Below, one piece after another: positions 1 through 8,298 of a DNA stretch of 64,000 nt. This DNA comes from Paractinoplanes ferrugineus (GTDB lineage: Bacteria; Actinomycetota; Actinomycetes; Mycobacteriales; Micromonosporaceae), in assembly GCF_016862195.1 (NCBI RefSeq), contig NZ_BOMM01000016.1, positions 310,001 to 374,000 of the forward strand, given 5' to 3'. The stretch's first letter is position 1. Every line of letters starts with the position of its first letter. The notes below the pieces were generated by a model that saw nothing but the letters and a program-made list of their open reading frames with translations, had not been told where the DNA came from and made no database searches. Position numbers and translations under genes: made by a program.

Positions 1-329
1 CGGGCGTCGATCATCTTCAGGACCCGCAGGGTGTCCTCCCGCCAGGCCGTCAGGTCGGTGCGCGGGGTGGGCTGGTGCAGCATCGTCATGCTGCCGCCGG
101 CCAGCCAGATCCCCTGCGCCACCGGGGCGATCTCGGCGGGCAGACCGGCCAGCACCGCGACGGCGTGCCCGGACCGGATCCCCGCCGCGGCGAGCCCGCC
201 CGCCGCCCGGCGAGCCGATCGGTGCAGCTCCGGCCAGGTGACTCGGGCCTTGGCCGCCGGCGCACCGGTGACCATGCCGGTGGTGGCGGTCTGGGCGGTC
301 TTGATCACGTCGTCGATGAAACGGCTCAT
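1..329 (-). CDS. Long-chain fatty-acid--CoA/AMP ligase (ANL superfamily), 3' part cut by window edge
   Basis: Only the first ~109 residues lie in the window; the frame stays open to base 1. They begin [18 protein letters not shown] and continue through a region with [17 protein letters not shown] and [20 protein letters not shown], which I recognise as the N-terminal domain of actinobacterial acyl-CoA/acyl-AMP ligases (AMP-forming activation of fatty acids). The P-loop and the adenylation core would lie outside the window. The start is the ATG at 329, preceded by a G-rich Shine-Dalgarno-like GGGGG. It is transcribed away from the MFS gene. The exact substrate cannot be told from this fragment. 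Confidence 0.8.
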   Translation of the reverse strand, partial: MSRFIDDVIKTAQTATTGMVTGAPAAKARVTWPELHRSARRAAGGLAAAGIRSGHAVAVLAGLPAEIAPVAQGIWLAGGSMTMLHQPTPRTDLTAWREDTLRVLKMIDA

Positions 330-512
330 CTAACCCCCAACGCTCGACTATCGCCCACAGTACGACCGAAAAAGTGGTGAAGGGCACCTTGTCCGTGTCG
401 GAAAAGGGCGTGCTGGCAGGTCGGACCCAGTGGCAGGATGAGTAACTTCGCTTTCTTGCCGACTCAAGGCTCTCCTGACTCATGGCCTTTCAGACCGACC
501 CTGGAGTTACTC
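330..512. promoter_or_regulatory. Divergent intergenic region between ligase and MFS genes
   Basis: About 180 bp separate the minus-strand ligase start from the GTG start chosen for the MFS exporter. It must hold the promoters for both, but I find no clear -35/-10 pair for either and no strong palindrome. The ATG at 438 would extend the MFS protein by 25 residues and use part of this stretch. Confidence 0.35.
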
Positions 513-2087
513 GTGACTGACACGGCAGCCGCGCAGCCTGCCAAGTTGGACGCCGCCGTCCTCAAGATCGCCGGCGTGGTGGTCCTGGGCGCGATCATGT
601 CGATTCTCGACATCACGGTCGTGAGCGTCGCCCTGCCCACCTTCCAGACCGAGTTCAACGCGACGTACGCCCAGGTCGCGTGGACCCTGACCGGCTACAC
701 CCTGGCCCTGGCCACGGTGATTCCGCTCAGTGGCTGGGCCGCCGACCGGTTCGGCACCAAGCGGCTCTACATGCTCGCTCTGTTCCTGTTCACCGCCGGC
801 TCGGTGCTCTGCGCCACGGCCGACTCGATCGAGCAGCTCGTCGCCTACCGGGTGATCCAGGGTCTGGGCGGCGGCATGCTCATGCCGCTCGGCATGACGA
901 TCATGACCCGCGCCGCCGGTCCCGAGCGGATCGGCCGGCTCATGGCGGTCCTCGGCATCCCGATGCTGCTCGGCCCGATCGGCGGCCCGATCCTCGGCGG
1001 CTGGCTGATCGAGGCGGCGAGCTGGCACTGGGTCTTCCTGATCAACCTGCCGATCGGCATCATCGGCCTGGTCTACGCGTTCTTCGCGCTGCCCAAGGAC
1101 GACCCGAAGCCGTCCGAGTCGTTCGACTTCGTCGGCATGCTGATGCTCTCGCCCGGCCTCGCGCTGTTCCTGTTCGGCGTGTCCTCGCTGCCGGAGACCG
1201 GCACGATCACCGCCACCAAGGTGTGGGTGAGCATGCTGATCGGCGCGGCCCTGGTGATCGGCTTCGTGTTCTACTCGTTCAAGCCCAAGCACCCGCTGCT
1301 CGACCTGCGGCTGTTCCGCAACCGGCGGCTGGCCGTCTCGACGGTCTCGCTGTTCGTGTTCATCATCGCGTTCATGGGCGCCGGCCTGCTGTTCCCCAGC
1401 TACTTCCTGCAGGTGCGCGGCGAGTCCACGCTGCACGCCGGTCTGCTGATGGCACCGCAGGGCATCGGCGCGATGATCACCATGCCGATCGCCGGCACGC
1501 TCGCCGACCGGATCCCGGTGGGCCGCACGGTGCCGTTCGCGATGGCGCTGATCGCCCTCGGGTTCTTCACCTTCACCCAGGTCGGCACCGACACTTCTTA
1601 CCTGCTGCTGTGCGGTTCGCTGTTCGTGATGGGTCTCGGCATGGGCGGCACGATGATGCCGATCATGACCTCGGCCCTGCGCACGCTGAGCAGCCAGGAG
1701 GTCGCCCGCGGCTCCACCCTGGTGAACATCCTGCAGCAGATCGGCGGCTCGATCGGCACCGCGATCATGTCGGTGATCCTGACCAGCCGGCTGAACGGCT
1801 CGGCCCCGATCCCCGGGGTGACCGACCCGGCCTCGGGCAAGCCGATCACCGAGGCGCAGGCCGCGATCGCCGCTCAGCACGGCGCCCGGATGCCGCTCCC
1901 GCCGGACGTCCTGCAGCGGGGCCTGGCGTTCGTGGCCGACTCGTTCGCCAGCACCTTCTGGGTGGGCTTCATCCTGGTCCTGGCGACCTTCATCCCGATC
2001 GCGTTCCTGCCCCGCAAGCGCATCGCGATGCCGGCCACGTCAGCGGAGGAGGGCGCCTCGGCGCCCGCCCCCGTGGTGATGCACTGA
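513..2087 (+). CDS. DHA2-family (EmrB/QacA-type) MFS drug efflux transporter
   Basis: Proton-coupled multidrug exporter of the inner membrane, predicted 14 transmembrane helices (524 aa). Early motif SILDITVVSVALPTFQ is the DHA2 helix-1 signature (D-x-T-x-V-x-V-A-L-P). WAADRFGTKRLYM is the loop 2-3 motif A. RVIQGLGGGMLMPLG and GPILGGWLIE are motifs B and C of drug:H+ antiporters. A GTG at 513 with GGAG six bases upstream is preferred; an in-frame ATG at 438 would add 25 residues that do not look like a helix-1 leader. No TetR or MarR regulator sits next to it, so specificity and control cannot be inferred. The gene ends at a strong bidirectional terminator shared with cutC. Confidence 0.93.
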   Translation: MTDTAAAQPAKLDAAVLKIAGVVVLGAIMSILDITVVSVALPTFQTEFNATYAQVAWTLTGYTLALATVIPLSGWAADRFGTKRLYMLALFLFTAGSVLCATADSIEQLVAYRVIQGLGGGMLMPLGMTIMTRAAGPERIGRLMAVLGIPMLLGPIGGPILGGWLIEAASWHWVFLINLPIGIIGLVYAFFALPKDDPKPSESFDFVGMLMLSPGLALFLFGVSSLPETGTITATKVWVSMLIGAALVIGFVFYSFKPKHPLLDLRLFRNRRLAVSTVSLFVFIIAFMGAGLLFPSYFLQVRGESTLHAGLLMAPQGIGAMITMPIAGTLADRIPVGRTVPFAMALIALGFFTFTQVGTDTSYLLLCGSLFVMGLGMGGTMMPIMTSALRTLSSQEVARGSTLVNILQQIGGSIGTAIMSVILTSRLNGSAPIPGVTDPASGKPITEAQAAIAAQHGARMPLPPDVLQRGLAFVADSFASTFWVGFILVLATFIPIAFLPRKRIAMPATSAEEGASAPAPVVMH

Positions 2088-2100
2088 CCTGAGCAGCACT

Positions 2101-2136
2101 GAAGACGACCGGTCCCGAGCGGGGCCGGTCGTCTTC
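2101..2136. terminator. Bidirectional intrinsic terminator between MFS gene and cutC
   Basis: A 16-bp stem (GAAGACGACCGGTCCC, 2101-2116, pairing with 2121-2136 with one G-U type mismatch) and a GAGC tetraloop, followed by TTTA on the plus strand. It lies exactly between the convergent stop codons (2087 and 2138), so it can serve both genes. Confidence 0.85.
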
Positions 2137-2137
2137 T

Positions 2138-2866
2138 TTACGGCTGCGACCGCAGGGCGGCGAGGAGCTGTTCCACTTCCCGCTCGTCGGTCGTCTCCCG
2201 GCCGCTCTCCCCGCCCGGGGCCGCGCTGCCCAGGGTGACCTGCGTCTTCTCGGCGACGATCCCCTTGCCGGAGGCGTGCACCGCGGCCACCCCGGCGGCG
2301 AGGAGGTCACGTACCATCTCGGGCCGCACCCCGCCGCCCGCCATGACCTCGATCCGCCCGCCCGCCGTGTCGACGAGCCGCGCCAGTTCCGGCAGCGCGT
2401 CGCCGGCCGAGGCCGCGCCGCCCGAGGTGAGGATCCGCGTCACCGCCAGCTCCACCAGGGTGTCGATCGCCTCGGCCGGGTCGGCGAGGGTGTCGAAGGC
2501 CCGGTGGAAGGTGATCTCGGCGGTGCCGGCCGCCTGTTTCGCCCCCCCGATCAGCTCGACGTCCGCCCGGCCGGCGCGGACGCCGCCGATCACCACGCCG
2601 GACGCCCCGGCCGCCACCGCGTGCCGGACGTCCCGCACCATCAGCGAGACCTCCCCGGGCTCGTAGTCGAAGCCACCCGGCCGCGGCCGGATCAGAACGT
2701 GGACCGGCGGGATGCCGGGCGTCGCGACCGCCGCCTCGATGAAGGCCAGCGACGGCGTGAGGCCACCGAGCGGGAGCGCCGAGCACAGTTCGATGCGGTC
2801 GACCCCGAGGCGGGCCGCGATGGCCAGGCCGTGCGTGTCCTGGACCGCGAGTTCAAAGGCAACCAT
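2138..2866 (-). CDS. cutC: CutC-family copper homeostasis protein
   Basis: 242 aa TIM-barrel protein of the CutC family. Family hallmarks are visible: LGVDRIELCSALPLGGLTPS near the N-terminus, VHVLIRPRPGGFDY, and EITFHRAFD in the middle, and ILTSGGAASA and IEVMAGGGVRPE towards the C-terminus. CutC has been linked to copper tolerance in E. coli, but its biochemical role is unsettled, so the functional name should be read as a family name. It is cytosolic, with no signal peptide. On the minus strand a GATACT hexamer lies 9 nt before the ATG and may be its -10 box. It is monocistronic. Confidence 0.9.
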   Translation of the reverse strand: MVAFELAVQDTHGLAIAARLGVDRIELCSALPLGGLTPSLAFIEAAVATPGIPPVHVLIRPRPGGFDYEPGEVSLMVRDVRHAVAAGASGVVIGGVRAGRADVELIGGAKQAAGTAEITFHRAFDTLADPAEAIDTLVELAVTRILTSGGAASAGDALPELARLVDTAGGRIEVMAGGGVRPEMVRDLLAAGVAAVHASGKGIVAEKTQVTLGSAAPGGESGRETTDEREVEQLLAALRSQP

Positions 2867-3017
2867 GGCCCGCCGAGTATCGCATGCAAGATCGTCGTTC
2901 CGATCCGGCCGGGCCCGCGCGGCGTGGTCGGTGCCGGGCCGGGGCCGCCCGTACCGCGAAGTGTCGGATCACCCGGAAACCGTGGCCCGGCCGCGGACTT
3001 TGACCCACAGTGAGGAG

Positions 3018-3590
3018 ATGGCGCAAGACGTTCGCCCGTCCCGCGGTCCGGCTCCGCTCAAGCCCGTCCTGGCCGTCCTGTTCGCGTGTGTCGCGGTGGC
3101 CGCGCTCTTCGCGGCCGGGATGGCGGCGGACCGGTACGGCAGCCGCAAGCCCGCCGCCGCGGCCCCCGCGGTGCCGGCCCGGACCTCGCCGGGACCGGGC
3201 GTCGGCACCCCGGCCCGGGACGGGAAGTTCGAGTTCGTGGTCTCCGGCGTGGACTGCTCCCGGACGAGCCTCGGCGTCGAACACCTCAAGCGCACCGCGA
3301 AGGGCAAGTTCTGCGTGGTCAGCCTGTCGGTGCGCAACATCTCGGACGACGCCCGGTATTTTCTCGGCCGCGCTCAGAAGGCCTTCGACTCGGCCGGCAC
3401 GGAATACCGCGTCGACGAGATCGCCGACCTCTACCTCAACCGGGACACCGACACGTTCCTGGACCGGCTGGGGCCGGGCGAGCGGGCCGCCGGCAAGCTG
3501 GTCTTCGACGTGCCGCGGACGGTCCGGCCGACCCGCCTGGAACTGCACGACTCGCCGCTGTCCGGCGGGGTGCGGGTCACCGTCCGGTAG
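3018..3590 (+). CDS. Membrane-anchored DUF4352-type protein
   Basis: 190 aa. Residues ~15-40 form one hydrophobic segment (VLAVLFACVAVAALFAAGMAA) with a basic N-terminal flank, so this is an anchor or signal-anchor. An Ala/Pro-rich linker follows. The outer part (from FEFVVSGVDC) has the DUF4352 immunoglobulin-like pattern: CVVSLSVRNISDDAR, a central region with DSAGTEYRVDE, then LGPGERAAGKLVFDVP. Such proteins are extracytoplasmic; their role is unknown. Start ATG 3018 has GAGGAG directly adjacent, so spacing is short; longer in-frame starts upstream have no better site. Its last 14 bases overlap the 3' end of the convergent next gene. Confidence 0.8.
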   Translation: MAQDVRPSRGPAPLKPVLAVLFACVAVAALFAAGMAADRYGSRKPAAAAPAVPARTSPGPGVGTPARDGKFEFVVSGVDCSRTSLGVEHLKRTAKGKFCVVSLSVRNISDDARYFLGRAQKAFDSAGTEYRVDEIADLYLNRDTDTFLDRLGPGERAAGKLVFDVPRTVRPTRLELHDSPLSGGVRVTVR

Positions 3591-4227
3591 CGACCCGGAA
3601 TCCGACGTCCTCCAGGCGCAGGCTCGGGTGGCTGCGCCGGCGCACCGACGCGCGGCAGCTCCAGTGCTCGTCGAACCAGCCACCGCCGCGCAGCACCCGG
3701 TAGGAGCCGTAGACCTCGGCGTCGTAGACGTCCCAGCACCAGTCCCACACGTTGCCGAGCATGTCGTGCAGCCCCCACGCGTTCGGGCTGCGCCCGCCGA
3801 CGTCGTGCACGCGCTCCCCCGAATTGCCGCGGTACCAGGCGATGTCGTCGAGCGGGCCGTACCGGGGCCCGGTCGTGCCGGCCCGGCAGGCGAACTCCCA
3901 CTCGGCCTCGGACGGCAGCCGATAACCGCCGGCACCCGCGTCCCACCCGACGTCGTCGCCGTCGACGGCATAGGCGGGTGCGAGCCCTTCCCGGCGCGAC
4001 AACTCGTTGCAGAACCGCACCGCGTCGAACCAGCTGACGTTCTCGACCGGCAGCTCGTCGCCCGTGCCGGCACTCGGCCGGTCGCCGGTGACCTCGGCGT
4101 ACTGGGCCTGCGTCACCGGGAACACGCCGAGCCGGTAGGGCCGCAGATCGACCGTCCATTCGCGGCGCGTCCGGCGATCCGCCAGCGTCACCCGCCCGGC
4201 CGGCAGCTCGACCAGGTCGATCAGCAT
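3577..4227 (-). CDS. Formylglycine-generating-enzyme (SUMF1) fold protein, probably not a true FGE
   Basis: 216 aa. Clear FGE-sulfatase domain: RPYRLGVFPVTQAQYAEV, VENVSWFDAVRFCNELSRR, YRLPSEAEWEFACRAGT, NAWGLHDMLGNVWDWCWD and a C-terminal RVLRGGGWFDEHWSCRASVR. In authentic FGEs the last segment carries two active-site cysteines; here only the second is present, with no Cys at the first position, and no sulfatase is nearby. It may be a SUMF-fold sensor or an enzyme with another substrate. Start ATG 4227 is chosen over GTG 4236 because TAGAGT ends 7 nt before it, the spacing for a leaderless transcript. Confidence 0.8.
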   Translation of the reverse strand: MLIDLVELPAGRVTLADRRTRREWTVDLRPYRLGVFPVTQAQYAEVTGDRPSAGTGDELPVENVSWFDAVRFCNELSRREGLAPAYAVDGDDVGWDAGAGGYRLPSEAEWEFACRAGTTGPRYGPLDDIAWYRGNSGERVHDVGGRSPNAWGLHDMLGNVWDWCWDVYDAEVYGSYRVLRGGGWFDEHWSCRASVRRRSHPSLRLEDVGFRVATGR

Positions 4228-4234
4228 GCGCGCC

Positions 4235-4240
4235 ACTCTA
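4235..4240 (-). promoter_or_regulatory. Leaderless -10 box of the SUMF-fold gene
   Basis: Minus-strand TAGAGT with 7 nt to the ATG at 4227, so the first transcribed base would be the A of the start codon. The -35 position (spacer 17) falls inside the 24-bp palindrome at 4258-4281. Confidence 0.55.
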
Positions 4241-4257
4241 GCCGGGGGCTCACCCGG

Positions 4258-4281
4258 CGAGGTGCGGTTAACCGCACCTCG
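4258..4281. promoter_or_regulatory. Perfect 24-bp palindrome in a divergent promoter region
   Basis: Half-site CGAGGTGCGGTT is followed immediately by its exact reverse complement, with no spacer. It sits over the predicted -35 of the minus-strand SUMF-fold gene and 54 bp upstream of the plus-strand ABC transporter start, so a dimeric regulator bound here could affect both. With no T-tract on either side and divergent genes around it, a terminator is unlikely. Confidence 0.6.
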
Positions 4282-4334
4282 ATCACCGAGCCTCCCCGGA
4301 TGTCTCCGGGTCCTCCGCCGACCAGGGTTGAGCC

Positions 4335-5054
4335 ATGGAATCCGTCCTCTCCCTGGTGTCCGTGTCCCGGCGTTACCGGCGCGGGGTGCTCGCGCTTCGT
4401 GACGTCTCCCTCGAGGTTCCCGCCGGGCAGTTCGTCGCCGTCATGGGCGCCACCGGCTCCGGCAAGAGCACGCTGCTGCACTGTGCTGCCGGGCTCGACC
4501 GGCCCACCGGTGGGCGGGTGCGGCTCGCCGGGCACGACCTCACCGGCATGCGGGAGTCCGCGCGCACCCGGCTGCGGCGCGATCACGCCGGGTTCGTCTT
4601 CCAGGCCTACAACCTGCTGTCCGAGTTGACGGTCCGGCAGAACGTCACTCTTCCGGTACGCCTCGGCGGTCCCCGCGGACGCACCGTCGACGAGGTGCTC
4701 GATCAGGTGGGCCTCGCCGGCTTCGCGAAGAGGCCGGTCGGGGAGCTGTCCGGCGGGCAACGCCAGCGGGTCGCCATCGCCCGCGCGCTGATCACCTCGC
4801 CCTCGGTGGTGTTCGCCGACGAGCCGACCGGGGCGCTCGACCCGACCACCGGCGGGCGCGTCCTCGCCCTGCTGCGGGCCGCGGCCGACCGCGACGGGGC
4901 GGCCGTGCTGATGGTGACGCACGACCCGGCCGCCGCCGCGTGGAGCGACCGGCTGGTGCTGCTGCGCGAGGGCGTGATCGCCTACGACGGGCCGGCGCCG
5001 CGGGCCGACGAGATCGCCGACCGGCTTCGCGGGGTCTCGGCGGTGGCGGCATGA
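4335..5054 (+). CDS. ABC transporter ATP-binding protein, LolD/MacB type
   Basis: 239 aa ATPase that would pair with the FtsX-type permease encoded next. Walker A GATGSGKS at residues 38-45, Q-loop in FVFQAYNLL, signature LSGGQ at about 138-142, Walker B VVFADEPTGALD near 158, and the switch histidine in MVTHDPA. The subfamily (LolD/MacB/SalX-like) drives mechanotransmission or export, for example of peptides or lipids, rather than classical import. It starts a four-gene operon (ATPase, permease, kinase, regulator) with ATGA overlaps, an arrangement typical of peptide-antibiotic sensing and resistance modules. The substrate is not shown by the sequence. Confidence 0.92.
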   Translation: MESVLSLVSVSRRYRRGVLALRDVSLEVPAGQFVAVMGATGSGKSTLLHCAAGLDRPTGGRVRLAGHDLTGMRESARTRLRRDHAGFVFQAYNLLSELTVRQNVTLPVRLGGPRGRTVDEVLDQVGLAGFAKRPVGELSGGQRQRVAIARALITSPSVVFADEPTGALDPTTGGRVLALLRAAADRDGAAVLMVTHDPAAAAWSDRLVLLREGVIAYDGPAPRADEIADRLRGVSAVAA

Positions 5055-6379
5055 ACAGCGGGATGATCCGGCAGGCGGTACGGCGCAACCCGTGGGCGTT
5101 CCTCGGGCCGGCCACCACCCAGGCGCTCGCCGCCGCCCTGGTGACGGTCGGGCTCTGCGCGATGGCGTCGCTCGACGGGGCACCGCTGACGGTGGCGCAA
5201 CGGGCCCGGATGGTCGAGGACGGCTCCACCGATGCCGGACTGCTCTTCCTGATCTCGTCGATCTATCTGTCCGTCCTGATCGTCGGGGTGACGATGGGGA
5301 CCGCGATCGGCGACCAGGCCCGCGACCTCGCTCTGTTCCGGACGGTCGGCGCCACCCCGGCGCGCACGAGGCGGGCGATCGCGTTGCAGGCGGGGCTCGT
5401 CGCCGTGCCGGCCACGCTCGCCGGGGTGCCGCTCGGGCTGCTGGGCGGCGCCGCCTGGGTGCACGGCCTGGTCGGCCACGGCATCGTGCCGGCCGAGGTG
5501 ACCTTCCGGGTGCACGGCGGGGTGCTGCCGATCGCGTTCGCGGTCACCGTCGGCACGTCGCTGCTCGGCGCGCTGATCGCGGCGATCCGCCCGTCCCGGT
5601 TGCGGCCCGCGATGGCGCTGGCCGAGGCGGCGGTGGCCCGGGGGCGGGGCCGGGTGCGTACCCCGCTGGGCCTGCTCCTGGTCGCCGGGGGCAGCACCCT
5701 CTCGGTGGTGCTCAGCGGGCTCGACGCCGAGACCGCCGACAACGGGGGCCTGCTGGTGATGCTGTCCATGTGTTTCGGCACCGGCCTGCTCGGGCCGGTC
5801 CTGCTGCGCGTCGCCGCGCCGGTGGCCCGGCTGATCGGGCCGGCCGGCCGGGTCGCGGCCGACAACGTGGTGGCCCGCAGCCGATCGCTGTCGGGAGCCC
5901 TCGTGCCGCTCACACTCGCGGTCGGGTTCGCGGCCTTCACGATCGTGATCGGCGCGACCACCGAGCACGTCACCGGGGTCGCCATGGGGGGCGCCGACAA
6001 GTGGCTCACCTATTCGGGCACCGGGGTCTACTCGGCGTTCGCGGCCGTCGCCGGCGTCAACACGCTGATCACCGTGATGCGGGCCCGGGGTCGCGACCTC
6101 GCCGTCATGCGGCTCGTCGGCGCTACTCAGGGGCACACGCTGACGGTGGTGATCTGCGAAGCTCTGGTCGTGACCGCCACCGCTCTGGTGGCCGGGGCCG
6201 CCGTGGCCGCGGCCACGCTGCTGCCGCTGCTGCACACCGCGCTGGGCACGTGGGTGCCGTGGGTGCCGCTGCCGTTCCTGATCGGCGTCGTCGTGGGCAC
6301 CGCCGCGCTGGTGCTGGCCGGGCTCGCGCTGCCGGCCGCGGTGATGCTGCGCCGGCCACCCATCGAGGTGATCCGATGA
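5051..6379 (+). CDS. FtsX-like ABC transporter permease
   Basis: 442 aa integral membrane protein, start ATG 5051 overlapping the ATPase stop codon. Two FtsX/MacB_PCD-type blocks: LIVGVTMGTAIGDQARDLAL with FRTVGATPARTRR in the first half, and NTLITVMRARGRDLAVMRLV with GATQGHTLTVV in the second. The conserved 'R-x-x-D-L-A-x-x-R-x-V-G-A-T' coupling motif appears in both halves, so this is the internally duplicated single-chain form. It works with the upstream ATPase; the kinase downstream overlaps its stop, which suggests the transporter is regulated by, or signals through, that two-component system. Confidence 0.9.
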   Translation: MNSGMIRQAVRRNPWAFLGPATTQALAAALVTVGLCAMASLDGAPLTVAQRARMVEDGSTDAGLLFLISSIYLSVLIVGVTMGTAIGDQARDLALFRTVGATPARTRRAIALQAGLVAVPATLAGVPLGLLGGAAWVHGLVGHGIVPAEVTFRVHGGVLPIAFAVTVGTSLLGALIAAIRPSRLRPAMALAEAAVARGRGRVRTPLGLLLVAGGSTLSVVLSGLDAETADNGGLLVMLSMCFGTGLLGPVLLRVAAPVARLIGPAGRVAADNVVARSRSLSGALVPLTLAVGFAAFTIVIGATTEHVTGVAMGGADKWLTYSGTGVYSAFAAVAGVNTLITVMRARGRDLAVMRLVGATQGHTLTVVICEALVVTATALVAGAAVAAATLLPLLHTALGTWVPWVPLPFLIGVVVGTAALVLAGLALPAAVMLRRPPIEVIR

Positions 6380-7608
6380 TCCTGCTCCGGGTCTGGGCCG
6401 GCGCCCGTTTCTGGCGTGAGCTGGCCTACCTGATCAGCGGGGTCCTGGTTCGCCTCCCGCCGTTCGTGGTCGCGGTGCTCGGCATCGCGGCCTGCGGGCT
6501 CTCCGTCGTCATCTTCGGGCTGGCACTGCTCGCCGGGGTGCTGGCGCTGGCCCGGCGGACACCGCGCTACCTGCGCGCCCCGGCCCGCAAGATCCTCGGC
6601 TGGGACTGGCCCGACGCCCGGCCGGTCAGCCGCAACCCGCTCACCGACAACACCGCGTGGCGCGCCATGCTCTACTGCTTCCTCGGGTTCTTGCTGTGCT
6701 ACCTGGGCGCCTACCTCACCGTTATCGGGCTGGCCGGCGGGCTCGCCGCCGTGACCTACCCGGCCTGGTGGTTCCTCTCGCACAACCCGGGGCAGCTGTT
6801 CGACATCGCCCAGGCCGAGAGCTGGGCGTCGACCTGGGCCGAGGCCGTCAAGGGCCTGGTGCTGCTGCTGGTCGTGCCGTGGTTCGTGCGGGTGGTCGTT
6901 CTCACCGACGGCTGGCTGGTCCGCGCGCTGCTGCATCCGAGCAGCTCGGCCAAGCGCATCGCCGAGCTCGAGGCGGGACGCACGGCACTGCAGGCCGACG
7001 CGGCGGCCCTCCTGCGCCGCGTCGAGCGCGACCTGCACGACGGGACGCAGGCGCGGTTGGTCTCGCTGGGCGTCCAACTCGCGCGCATCGAGCACAAGAC
7101 CGACCAGCCGGACGTACGAGCATTGGCCGCCGACTCCCGCCGGACCGTGACCGAGGCGCTCACCGAGTTGCGCGACATCGTCCGCGGCCTGCACCCGCCG
7201 GCCCTCGACGACGGCCTGGAGGTGGCCCTGTCCACCCTGGCCGGCCGCAGCGCCGTCCCCGCCGACGTGACCGTGCGCCTGACCGGCCGGCCGGCCGACG
7301 CGACCGCCTCGGCCATCTACTTCACGGTCGCCGAACTGCTCACCAACGTGGCCCGGCACGCCGCCGCCACCCGGGCCTCGATCGCCCTGACCGACGACCG
7401 GAAACAGCTGACCCTGACCGTCCGCGACAACGGCCGGGGCGGCGCCGGTGCGGGCACCGGCACCGGCGACGGCGCGGGCGACAACCGCCGGGGCACCGGG
7501 CTGGCCGGGCTGCGGCGGCGGGCCGAGGCGCTCGACGGGAAGCTGCTCGTCGAGTCGCCGGTGGGCGGGCCGACCGTGGTGACCATGACCTTGCCGAGGG
7601 AGTACTGA
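6376..7608 (+). CDS. NarL-type sensor histidine kinase
   Basis: 410 aa. N-terminal membrane region with several hydrophobic helices (around residues 20-60, 95-135 and 155-180), then a HisKA_3 dimerisation domain with phospho-acceptor His221 in RVERDLHDGTQARLVSLG, and a HATPase domain (N-box AELLTNVARHAA, later GTGLAGLRRRAEAL). The ATP lid carries a Gly-rich insertion (GAGAGTGTGDGAGD). Start ATG 6376 overlaps the permease stop (ATGA). It probably phosphorylates the response regulator encoded immediately downstream and controls its own transporter operon. Confidence 0.9.
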   Translation: MILLRVWAGARFWRELAYLISGVLVRLPPFVVAVLGIAACGLSVVIFGLALLAGVLALARRTPRYLRAPARKILGWDWPDARPVSRNPLTDNTAWRAMLYCFLGFLLCYLGAYLTVIGLAGGLAAVTYPAWWFLSHNPGQLFDIAQAESWASTWAEAVKGLVLLLVVPWFVRVVVLTDGWLVRALLHPSSSAKRIAELEAGRTALQADAAALLRRVERDLHDGTQARLVSLGVQLARIEHKTDQPDVRALAADSRRTVTEALTELRDIVRGLHPPALDDGLEVALSTLAGRSAVPADVTVRLTGRPADATASAIYFTVAELLTNVARHAAATRASIALTDDRKQLTLTVRDNGRGGAGAGTGTGDGAGDNRRGTGLAGLRRRAEALDGKLLVESPVGGPTVVTMTLPREY

Positions 7609-7613
7609 TAGCC

Positions 7614-8258
7614 ATGCGCGTGGTCATCGCCGAGGACAACGCGCTGCTGCGCGACGGCATCGTGCTGCTGCTGGGCGAGCACGACATCGAGGTGGTGGCG
7701 GCGGTCAGCGACGGGGTGGCCCTGGTGGCCGCGGTGGACCGGGAGCGGCCCGACGCCGTGGTCTGCGACGTACGGATGCCCCCCACGTACACCGATGAGG
7801 GTCTCCGGGCGTCGCTGGCGATCCGCGCGGCGCACCCGGAGATCGGGGTTCTGGTCTTCTCGCAGTGGGTGGAGACCAGCTACGCGCGGCGGCTGCTCTC
7901 GGAGAACGCCGGGAAGGTCGGTTACCTGCTGAAGGACCGGATCGTCAGCACCGACGAGTTCGTCGGCGCACTGCGGCGGGTCGCCGACGGCGGCACCGCC
8001 CTGGATCCGGAGGTGGTGCGGCACCTGCTGGCGGCGCCGCAGGTCGACGCGGGTCTGGCCCGGCTGTCGGCGCGGGAACGGGAGATCCTCGGGCTGCTCG
8101 CCGAGGGCCGTTCCAACGTGGCCATCGCCGAGTCGCTGCGCCTGGTCGAGCGCAGCGTCGAGAAGCACGTCACGGCCATCTTCACCAAACTCGACCTGCC
8201 GCACGCCCGCTCCGACCACCGCCGGGTGCTGGCCGTCCTGCGCTACCTCCGCGCGTGA
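7614..8258 (+). CDS. NarL/FixJ-family response regulator
   Basis: 214 aa. Receiver domain with acidic pair ED near residues 7-8, phospho-acceptor Asp52 in VVCDVRMPP and Lys in YLLKDR; C-terminal LuxR-type HTH (LSAREREILGLLAEGRSNVAIAE, then VEKHVTAIFTKLDL). Partner of the kinase that ends 5 nt upstream. The likely target is the transporter operon itself, by analogy with similarly arranged modules; no binding site is demonstrated. Confidence 0.92.
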   Translation: MRVVIAEDNALLRDGIVLLLGEHDIEVVAAVSDGVALVAAVDRERPDAVVCDVRMPPTYTDEGLRASLAIRAAHPEIGVLVFSQWVETSYARRLLSENAGKVGYLLKDRIVSTDEFVGALRRVADGGTALDPEVVRHLLAAPQVDAGLARLSAREREILGLLAEGRSNVAIAESLRLVERSVEKHVTAIFTKLDLPHARSDHRRVLAVLRYLRA

Positions 8259-8298
8259 ACCAACCCCCGCCGGCCGGCGGCGCGCGGCGGCGGGACTG

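Noticed and set aside
438..512. 25-residue N-terminal extension of the MFS exporter from ATG 438
   Set aside because: GTG 513 has a better-placed GGAG, and the extra residues do not fit DHA2 transporters; kept as an alternative only.
2712..3017. N-terminal extension of the DUF4352-type protein
   Set aside because: It would overlap the cutC start region on the other strand, is Arg/Ser/Pro-rich and precedes a complete membrane anchor.
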